A stretch of DNA of 13,268 nucleotides, from positions 1-13,268 of the forward strand of contig JASIBM010000600.1 of NCBI GenBank assembly GCA_030045175.1, written 5' to 3'. Made by a program: the position numbers and the translations under genes. Source of the stretch: Streptosporangiaceae bacterium (GTDB lineage Bacteria; Actinomycetota; Actinomycetes; Streptosporangiales; Streptosporangiaceae). The number at the start of each line of letters is the position of its first letter. Position 1 is the stretch's first letter. The notes below the pieces were generated by a model. That model was not told where the DNA came from. It saw only the letters and a list, made by a program, of their open reading frames with translations, and made no database searches. This document shows positions 5,921 through 12,342 of the stretch, piece after piece.

Positions 5921-7279
5921 ATGACCGGCGAACTGACGCTTACCACGAACTACGACACGGGCCAGGTGATTCTGGAAGGCCAGCCAACAGGCCCAGCGGG
6001 CGGAGCGATCTTGACGCCAGCTCCGGACATCGACCTGCTCTTCGACCGCGTCAGTGGCCACTTGTGCAAAGTCAGCGCCCACCTGCTTCACGCGGGCCGC
6101 GAGGGCATCGGCGAGATCGGCGTGATGCGCGTACTGAAACGGCTCTTCGGAGCCTCGGCGGCGCGCGTCATCTGGAACGCGACACCAGGCTATTCGGGGC
6201 GGGTGGTATCACCGCAGCATGGCCGCGCCGCGCCCTTGTCGCGCCTGGCGTGCTTCGACGCCACCCGCGCGACCAGCCCGGTGCCGCCATCGTCACCGCT
6301 ATGGGCGGCCGAAGGCGCCGTGCTGGCGCAGCGGGCGGGCCTGCTGCACCGGGCCAGGGCCGAGGCCCGGCACGCCGCGGCCGGCCTCGTGCGCCTGCTG
6401 GACGGCACGCCACTGCCAGGCGCGATGTCCGTCCTGCTGAGCGATGTCGCCCGGCTGGCGAGGCAGGACGCGCCAGAAGCCGCTCGGATCCTGCGCGACT
6501 GGCCAGCCGGATGGTTCAGCGGTTCATTGCGGGCCTGGCTCGGGGAATTCGGGTCACCGTCAGCTGGCCGAGCAGCGACCAGGGGCCGAACTGCCGCCGC
6601 GCGCTCACCTGACGAATGCGGCCCGCGATGGGCGCTCGACTTGACCATGCTGCCCGCGGGGCTCTTGCTGCCCGCGCTGGAACCCGGTGACGACCTGACC
6701 GTGTACCTGGCAGATGAGGACAACCTCAGGGTGCAAGCTCAACTCGCGCCTTCCGCAGATGACGAGGCACTGGGCCGGTGTCGCGTGCGCCTGGTCGAGG
6801 CGAGCAACCGCCGCGTCATCGCGCAGGCTCCGCTAGCCCGCGACGGAGCCAGGGCACGGGCTACCATCGCGATCCCAACGGAGTTCCGCCAGGCCGATGA
6901 TCTCTCGAGCGCCTGGGTCGAGATCGTCGGCGACGAAGACCGGCCGGTTCGAAGCGAGACGCTGCGCCTGCGGCGGGAGGCATTGCGCTGGGCGGACAGC
7001 GCCCTGCGTGCCGAGCGGCGGCCGCTCGGCCTGGCACCTCACTTCAGTGACGGCGCGTGGGTTGCGATGGCCGCCCGAGGGTGGGAGCAGTGCCGACGAC
7101 ACTGGGAGTCCACCGGTGACCAGCGGCGTGCTGACCAAGCGGCGACCTACGGCAGGATCCTCGCATCGGCCGCACCAGCTACCCCCGGATTGCCGACCTC
7201 GGCAGCGGAGATTAACGGCCTGACGCCGGGTGAGCCGGCGTTCCTGGCCGAAGCGCTTGGGCTGATGACTGACGCTTGA
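5921..7279 (+). CDS. Conserved-looking protein of unknown function, 452 aa
   Basis: The ATG at 5921 follows GGGAGGGG; the product is soluble, with no signal peptide or membrane segment. The N-terminus (1-55) has beta-strand character and distinctive motifs: YDTGQVILEG (11-20), TGPAGG (23-28), DIDLLFDRVSG (36-46). Residues 126-205 are helical and Ala/Arg-rich. After a low-complexity linker (210-232), residues about 237-350 look like a beta-rich domain: LLPALEPGDDLTVYLAD (248-264), VRLVEASNRRVIAQAPL (289-305), WVEIVGDEDRPV (332-343). A helical tail contains the repeated-charge segment REALRWADSALRAERRP (352-368). I do not recognise the family. Position between two four-TM genes and upstream of the nucleosidase suggests a partner in the same system. 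The beta-rich region could be a binding or scaffold module; no catalytic motif is visible. Confidence 0.75.
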   Translation: MTGELTLTTNYDTGQVILEGQPTGPAGGAILTPAPDIDLLFDRVSGHLCKVSAHLLHAGREGIGEIGVMRVLKRLFGASAARVIWNATPGYSGRVVSPQHGRAAPLSRLACFDATRATSPVPPSSPLWAAEGAVLAQRAGLLHRARAEARHAAAGLVRLLDGTPLPGAMSVLLSDVARLARQDAPEAARILRDWPAGWFSGSLRAWLGEFGSPSAGRAATRGRTAAARSPDECGPRWALDLTMLPAGLLLPALEPGDDLTVYLADEDNLRVQAQLAPSADDEALGRCRVRLVEASNRRVIAQAPLARDGARARATIAIPTEFRQADDLSSAWVEIVGDEDRPVRSETLRLRREALRWADSALRAERRPLGLAPHFSDGAWVAMAARGWEQCRRHWESTGDQRRADQAATYGRILASAAPATPGLPTSAAEINGLTPGEPAFLAEALGLMTDA

Positions 7280-7361
7280 TGCCGTTAGCTCCGCCCGGTG
7301 TCAGCAGACTGTGCGCTAAGCCTCTTTTCTTGCAGAACCATCGCGCAGTAAGGGAGGCCAC

Positions 7362-8333
7362 GTGCCGGATCTGCCTGTGCGCACGCCGTCCCAGATCCTC
7401 AGCGATCTGTTCTCCCGGTGCCCGGACGCTGTGAGCCTGCTGGCCGAGGCTGACCATCGTCGCCTGCTCGCCTACTTGTCAGCAGCGGCCGCGCGCCATT
7501 CGTCGCTCACCCTCCGGGTGGCGCGGCGGCGACTCGATGACCTCGAACGCAGGTTGGATCCGCGCCATCGCCGCCAGGTGAAGGCCCGCGCCGGGCTGGC
7601 CACGCTCGCCGTCATCGCGGCCTGCCTGCTGCTGCTTGACGCCATCGAGCTATCCGGGGTGATGAACGCCGCCACCCTGCCGCTAGCCGTGTGCGCCACC
7701 ACGACCTGGCTCATGGCCGCGTGGAACGGAGCCCTGGCCGACCGCGAAGCACGGCATGCCCTGTGGACGCTGATCGCTTCAGGCACGGTGGGACTGACCT
7801 TGCTGATCGGGACCGCGCACACGATGGCGGTCTCGTCGGCGCGCGCTCAACTGTGGGACCACGTCGCGGACAGCGCCATCGCATGCGCGCTCATAGACGC
7901 GCTCACCGCCGGCGCCTGCGCGCTGATCTCCAGGATCGAACCCATGACGGTCGCCGCCGCACGCGCGTCCTGGCGGCGCGCACGAAGACGTCATCGCAGG
8001 GCCGTACGCCAAAAGCGGCTCGACGCCGAGGCGGCGTCCATCGCGACCGAGACCTGGCTTAACCTCGTCCGCCAGCACGCCATCGCCGCGCAGTCAGACT
8101 TTCAGGCGGACGTCAGGAAGACCGTTCAGGCAGCGCTAGCCCTCGCCACCGCGCTGGTGTCGCTTGGACGGCCGGCCGAGTCCGAACGGGCGTTACCGTG
8201 CTCCCGCGACCGTGGCCCGCTGTGTCGCCCTGAGCGACGGCGTCACCTCGCATACTGGTTCAGTAGGTTGGGGCCTGGCCTGGCCATTACTGCCGGAGAT
8301 ACGATATGCGCGAATCCTACGATGTGGGCTTGA
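7362..8333 (+). CDS. Second four-TM membrane protein with basic helical C-terminus
   Basis: The GTG at 7362 has AGGGAGG (7351-7357) 4 nt upstream. Of 323 residues, 1-75 are soluble, ending in a charged helix with RRRLDDLERRLDPRHRRQ (55-72). Membrane segments lie at about 77-97, 104-124, 133-153 and 168-190. A strongly basic stretch (SWRRARRRHRRAVRQKRL, 203-220) follows, then a long amphipathic helix with DAEAASIATETWLNLVRQ (221-238). The plan parallels the 4966-5820 protein, suggesting related or paired membrane components. The last 28 nt overlap the start of the nucleosidase gene, implying translational coupling. The final 55 residues (after LVSLGRP) are Arg/Cys-rich and unlike the rest, so a frameshift or extended C-terminus is possible. 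Codon 278 is TTA. No family is recognised. Confidence 0.75.
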   Translation: MPDLPVRTPSQILSDLFSRCPDAVSLLAEADHRRLLAYLSAAAARHSSLTLRVARRRLDDLERRLDPRHRRQVKARAGLATLAVIAACLLLLDAIELSGVMNAATLPLAVCATTTWLMAAWNGALADREARHALWTLIASGTVGLTLLIGTAHTMAVSSARAQLWDHVADSAIACALIDALTAGACALISRIEPMTVAAARASWRRARRRHRRAVRQKRLDAEAASIATETWLNLVRQHAIAAQSDFQADVRKTVQAALALATALVSLGRPAESERALPCSRDRGPLCRPERRRHLAYWFSRLGPGLAITAGDTICANPTMWA

Positions 8334-9304
8334 TTATTCCATTGCGCGAGGAATTCGACGCCGCTCGCGGCATCTTGGAGTTTGGCAGCCCCATCCAGGA
8401 GCACGGGTTCTTCCTTCACCCGTTCTCGGTTCCAGGCAGTTCCCTCAGGGGAGTCGCGACGGTCTTGTTCGGCATGGGCCAGGCGAAGTCGGCGGTGGCA
8501 GCCACACGCCTGCTCGCATCCGTCGACCTGCGCCTGCTAGCGCTCGTGGGTATCGCCGGCTCCTTGAGCCCCGGGCTGATCCTGGGAGACGTCGTCATCG
8601 CCTCGTCCGTCGATGAATACATGCACGGGGCCAAGGCCAGCCCGGAGCTAGCTGGCGAGGGCGTCGAGTTCGAGGCCGGAGGAATCGCCTGGCAGGCCAG
8701 CCCGGCGATCGTCAGCCACGCCAGCAATTTCCGTTACCTCCCCGATGAAGGCAGCGGGTTCGCCACCTGGCGCGAGCAGGCCAGGCAGCGGCGAGGTCTC
8801 GCCCTGGCCGCTGGGGTTCCCGAACTGGCCAGCGACTCCCCCGATTATCACGTAGGCGCGATTGCCACCGGCGATATCGTAAGCGCGGCTGCGTCATTCG
8901 CTCGATGGCTGCGCCATCACAACCGTTTCCGGGTGGCTATCGAGATGGAGGCGGGCGGCGCGGCGCATGCCGTCTACCAGGATGGCCGGACCGACCTGAT
9001 AGTGGTCCGCGGAATCTCCGACTTCGCTGATGAGAGAAAGACCGAGCTAGATGGGACAAGTGCGTCAGGTGCCAGCACTGGCGCCTGGCGGCGCTACGCG
9101 ACGGAAAATGCGGTGGCCCTGCTGAGCGCCCTCATCGCGAGCCCCTCTTTCCCCTGGCCACGGGCTCGGCAAGGCGCCAGTAGCCCTGAAGCGAGCTCAT
9201 CGTCAAGCACTGTCACCTTGCAGGGATGGGCTTACGGGAATAGCCAGGTCAACCAGGCCGCGCGCGATCTGCATGTCTATGGCGGCGGGCTGCCAGATGA
9301 CTAG
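8306..9304 (+). CDS. MTA/SAH nucleosidase-like (PNP_UDP superfamily) putative effector with C-terminal adaptor motif
   Basis: GGAG (8295-8298) precedes the ATG at 8306; the product has 332 residues. The first 275 residues follow the MTA/SAH nucleosidase plan: LIIPLREEFDA (9-19), GMGQAKSAVAA (56-66), LVGIAGSLSPG (80-90), LGDVVIAS (93-100), GAIATGD (184-190), AIEMEAGGAAHA (211-222) and VVRGISDFAD (233-242). By comparison with E. coli MTAN, E16, the E213-M214-E215 trio and D239 occupy the catalytic and ribose-binding positions, so activity is plausible. A Ser-rich linker (285-303) leads to GWAYGNSQVNQAARDLHVYGG (307-327), which resembles a motif near the N-terminus of the convergent NB-ARC protein. 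Such fused or adjacent nucleosidases are proposed effectors that would cleave purine nucleosides or derivatives when a STAND receptor is triggered; the substrate here is unknown. Confidence 0.88.
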   Translation: MRESYDVGLIIPLREEFDAARGILEFGSPIQEHGFFLHPFSVPGSSLRGVATVLFGMGQAKSAVAATRLLASVDLRLLALVGIAGSLSPGLILGDVVIASSVDEYMHGAKASPELAGEGVEFEAGGIAWQASPAIVSHASNFRYLPDEGSGFATWREQARQRRGLALAAGVPELASDSPDYHVGAIATGDIVSAAASFARWLRHHNRFRVAIEMEAGGAAHAVYQDGRTDLIVVRGISDFADERKTELDGTSASGASTGAWRRYATENAVALLSALIASPSFPWPRARQGASSPEASSSSSTVTLQGWAYGNSQVNQAARDLHVYGGGLPDD

Positions 9305-12048
9305 TCGTGCCTGCCTAACTCTGGCAACGAAGCCTGCTGCGGGACGGCCGCCAGGATAGCGGCGAGCTTCCCACGGGTGTCCTCGGTATCGTGATGATGC
9401 GGGCCAAGCGTGCGCTCCCTGATGCGCAGGACGGCGGCGAATGTCTGCGCCGCCTCGGACAGGCGTTCCTGATCCTCGAGCACCACGCCCAGGTTATGCC
9501 TGGTGCCGAGGGTCGTCGGATGCTCGTCGCCGACGAGATCGCGCTGGATGGCGATGATGTCGCGATACTCGGCTTCCGCTCGCTCGTAGTCGCCGCGGAT
9601 ACGGAGGATGTAGGCGATCGCATGCCGCGTTTCGAGAGTATCGGGATTCCGGTCGCCGAGGACGCGGCGGCGGAGGGCGAGTACGGCCGCGAACTCAGCC
9701 TGAGCTTCGTCCAGCCGATCTTGGTCTTGCAGCACCATCGCCAGGTTGTGCCTGGTACCGAACACGGCCGGGTGGTCATCACCCTGGGTCGCTTGTTGCA
9801 CGGCGATGGTTTCCCTGTACTCGGCCTCGGCCTCGGCATACCTGCCGCGAAGCCGGAGCATGTACGCGAGCGCGTGGCGGGTCGTCAAGGTGTCCGGGTG
9901 GTCATCGCCGAGCTTCTCCTTGCGCTGCAGGTAGATCGCCCGGTACTCGGCGTCCGCGGTATCTAGCTCGCCCAGGCTCTGCAGGACGACAGCCAGGTTT
10001 TGCCTCGTAGCGAGGGTTTGCACATGGTCCTCGCCCAGCATGACCCGCTGGATGTCGAGGATCGACCGGTACTCTGCCTCGGCATCCCGATCCTGCTCTC
10101 GTGCCTTAAGCACGAACGCCAGATTCAGGCGAGTGGCCAGCGTGTCAGGATGCTCAGCGCCCAGCACGCGAGTCCGCGCTAGCAGGGCCGCGCGGTACTC
10201 TGCCTCGGCTTGGCCGAAGCGGCCGAGGCGCCTGAGCGCGGAGCCGAATCCATGCCTCGATGCCAGCGTGTCGGGATGCTCAGCGCCAAGCACCTCGGAC
10301 CTCAGCCTGAGCACCTCGCTGTATTCCGCGGCCGCTTCGGCCCACAAGCCGCGGTCGCGCAGCGTCAGCGCGCAGTAGTGGCGCGCCGTCAGCGTATCGG
10401 GATGCCGGTCGCCGAGCGCCGCCTGCCGCAGCCGGAGGACCTGGCTTTGCCCCGCGTAGGCTTCGGCGTAGAAGCCCGCCGCCAGCATGTACCTGGCCGC
10501 GAGGTGCGCGGGCTGCGTGAGCCGCGCAACCGACTCAGGAAGGGCCGCGCTGACGCCCGGCGACGGCAGGTCAAGGACGCTGGAGCAATGAGCGGCGAGT
10601 GCGCTCCAGTGCCGCCAGTTGCGCGGATCCTCTGGCGCCATCCCCGCGGTGGCCCTTTCCAGCAGCGCGATGAGCAGATCCAGGTAATGCGGCGCGTTCG
10701 CGGCGACGTCACGGTGCGCACGGTTGGCCGCCCGTATCACCGGCAGGAGCGTCGCTGTCCGCTGCCGGAATGGGTCCGCCGAGTCGGCCGCGGCGACCGT
10801 GACCAGGCCGAGCCGGACGAGGCCGTCCAGCGCCCTGGCCAGGGTCTCGCCGGTGGCGCCTGCGAACAGCGGTGATGCTGCCAGCACGTCGGCGTTGAAG
10901 AGCGCGGCATAAGGGACCGGAGCCGGGCCCAGGCACGCGAACAGCCGTAGGAGGGGCCTGGACAGCGGTGAGCCACGGCTGGCCAGCAGGTCGAGCGACA
11001 GTTCCCAGGTTGTGCTCAACGTCCGGCGGGCCGTCTCTTCCGGAGTCGCGGCAGGATCGGCGCCCAAGACGTCAAGATTGGCTTCCAGCGCAGCTTGGTA
11101 GGCGGTGAAGGTGCTCGGCGCGCCAGGCTGCGGCCAGACATCGATCCTGGCATCGGCCAGATACGAGCCAGCCAGGTCAAGCGCAAGTGGCAGGCCGCCC
11201 AGCCATGCGCACAGGGCCCGTGCGTCACCTTCGTCACCGGCCACGGGCGCCAGGTCCCGCAGCACTTGCGCCCCGTCGCCGATGGCTAGCGCTGGCACGT
11301 GGGCCAGGCGGCTCCACGGGCCCCAGACCGCCCGCGCGCCTTCCCTGCTTGTCACCAGCACTAGGCCGGCCCGGGTATCCGGGGGTCGTAGCCACCCTCG
11401 GCTGTCACCGAGCCTGCCCGTGCCCGCCGCCAGGAGATAAACGTCGTCGGCGTTGTCGAGCACCAGCAGCCACGGCTCACGCAGCGAGTTCAGCCGATCC
11501 CAGAGCACGTCAGCCGGATGCCGCCAGGTGAGGTCGCTGCTGCTGGCGCCGGCGTCAAACGCGACAGCGTGCAAGCTGGCCTCAAGCTCAGCGGCCAGGG
11601 TGACCGCTACCCACCAGACACGTATCCCGAGATCTCTGGCCTGGTGCGCTACCTCAAGCGCGACCGCGGTCTTCCCGCAGCCGCCCATGCCATGCAGAAC
11701 CCACACGCGCTCGCCGTCGGGATCGCCAGCGCGGATACTGCCGAGCTCACGAAGGAGCGGGCCCATCAACTCGCCTCGGCCACGTAGCCGGTCGGCCGGA
11801 ACCCGACGGTGCGGGATAACCAGCGGCTTCGCCAGTGCCGCCTTCCCCGCGATCAGCGAGGGGTCCAACGGGTGCAACGCGATGTCGTAGATGTCCCTGC
11901 CCGCCTGCATGACCTTCGCGCCATGATCGGCGAGCCCCGCCAGGGCGGGCCCGCGATTAGCGACAGGCGGCTGTGGTTCCGGTGCAGTCAAGCCAACCAG
12001 TCCTGCTAATGTCCCGCCAACGCATGACCACCCAAAGAAGCACTCCAT
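9301..12048 (-). CDS. NB-ARC/TPR (NLR-like STAND) sensor protein, 915 aa
   Basis: The NTPase module is clear: Walker A GMGGCGKT (120-127), Walker B WLLVLDNADD (193-202), LVTSRE (231-236) and GLPLAL (285-290), followed by a winged-helix-like region to about 450. From about 530 the protein is a TPR array with a 42-residue period. H-P-D-T-L-type junctions fall at 549, 591, 633, 675, 717, 759, 801, 843 and 885. NB-ARC proteins are ATP/GTP-driven oligomerising switches; the TPR domain usually senses the trigger. Residues 42-57 carry HGAKVMQAGRDIYDIA, similar to the C-terminus of the adjacent nucleosidase, suggesting effector recruitment. No effector domain is fused here. The start is uncertain: ATG 12048 lacks a good ribosome binding site, and TTG 11991 (codon 20) follows CAGGA; both retain the motif. 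Codon 14 is TTA. Confidence 0.93.
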   Translation of the reverse strand: MECFFGWSCVGGTLAGLVGLTAPEPQPPVANRGPALAGLADHGAKVMQAGRDIYDIALHPLDPSLIAGKAALAKPLVIPHRRVPADRLRGRGELMGPLLRELGSIRAGDPDGERVWVLHGMGGCGKTAVALEVAHQARDLGIRVWWVAVTLAAELEASLHAVAFDAGASSSDLTWRHPADVLWDRLNSLREPWLLVLDNADDVYLLAAGTGRLGDSRGWLRPPDTRAGLVLVTSREGARAVWGPWSRLAHVPALAIGDGAQVLRDLAPVAGDEGDARALCAWLGGLPLALDLAGSYLADARIDVWPQPGAPSTFTAYQAALEANLDVLGADPAATPEETARRTLSTTWELSLDLLASRGSPLSRPLLRLFACLGPAPVPYAALFNADVLAASPLFAGATGETLARALDGLVRLGLVTVAAADSADPFRQRTATLLPVIRAANRAHRDVAANAPHYLDLLIALLERATAGMAPEDPRNWRHWSALAAHCSSVLDLPSPGVSAALPESVARLTQPAHLAARYMLAAGFYAEAYAGQSQVLRLRQAALGDRHPDTLTARHYCALTLRDRGLWAEAAAEYSEVLRLRSEVLGAEHPDTLASRHGFGSALRRLGRFGQAEAEYRAALLARTRVLGAEHPDTLATRLNLAFVLKAREQDRDAEAEYRSILDIQRVMLGEDHVQTLATRQNLAVVLQSLGELDTADAEYRAIYLQRKEKLGDDHPDTLTTRHALAYMLRLRGRYAEAEAEYRETIAVQQATQGDDHPAVFGTRHNLAMVLQDQDRLDEAQAEFAAVLALRRRVLGDRNPDTLETRHAIAYILRIRGDYERAEAEYRDIIAIQRDLVGDEHPTTLGTRHNLGVVLEDQERLSEAAQTFAAVLRIRERTLGPHHHDTEDTRGKLAAILAAVPQQASLPELGRHD
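9379..10461 (-). repeat. TPR-encoding repeat array, 126-bp unit, with an ABAB super-repeat
   Basis: About eight degenerate 42-residue units (126 bp each) encode kinesin-light-chain-type TPRs of the sensor protein. Units are joined by LG-[DE]-x-HPDTL and open with TRH-x-L. The last four alternate. Units 722-763 and 806-847 share RHA-[LI]-AY-[MI]-LR-[LI]-RG and EAEYR-x-x-IA. Units 764-805 and 848-889 share RHNL-x-VL-x-DQ-x-RL and FAAVL. The 252-bp pair (9634-9885) therefore appears duplicated as 9382-9633. Confidence 0.8.
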
Positions 12049-12342
12049 CCCGGTGAGGTTCTGTTCCCTTAATTTTCACAGGTGCAGCGACTACTGTCTC
12101 GCTATTCCCATGACGAGGACCGTCCGGTCAGTCGAGTTGACCATCCGGGTGATACTGGATCCCGCCGGTCGCCGGTACGCGTCGCTAGCGGCTCGCCCGT
12201 TGCCATGCAGTCACGCCGAATGAGCGGCGAAAGAATGGCGAGGGGTGACGCCTTGGTCGTCATCCTCGTCACCCTTCCTCGCGCGGGCAAACGGCCGGAC
12301 ACTGGGGCTGACAGCCTTTGCAGCGGAAGGCAGGCACCGGGG
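12049..12342. other. Intergenic region between divergent NB-ARC gene and XRE regulator remnant
   Basis: No supported gene lies in these 294 bases. Near the NB-ARC start the minus strand reads GTGAAAATTAAGG (12067-12079), the most AT-rich spot and a possible promoter element. GGGTGACG (12243-12250) and CGTCACCC (12267-12274) form a perfect inverted repeat with a 16-nt spacer about 70 bp before the regulator ATG, a plausible autoregulatory operator. The remaining open frames on both strands are overlapping and uncharacteristic. Confidence 0.45.
12243..12274. promoter_or_regulatory. Inverted repeat GGGTGACG-N16-CGTCACCC, candidate operator
   Basis: Perfect 8-bp arms lie at 12243-12250 and 12267-12274. 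The element is 68-100 bp upstream of the ATG at 12343, a position typical for an operator of the adjacent XRE regulator. Its role is inferred only from symmetry and position. Confidence 0.4.

Noticed and set aside
7280..7361. TTAGC/GCTAA followed by TCTTTTCTT as a terminator between the unknown protein and the second membrane protein
   Set aside because: The stem is only 5 bp with a loop of more than 20 nt, too weak to call.
9379..10461. Regular repeats that might suggest a CRISPR-like or satellite array
   Set aside because: The 126-bp period corresponds exactly to 42-residue TPR units in an open frame; the repeats are degenerate and coding.
9391..10875. Long plus-strand open frames opposite the TPR region
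   Set aside because: They are antisense shadows caused by GC-rich codons and the 126-bp repeat period of the sensor gene.
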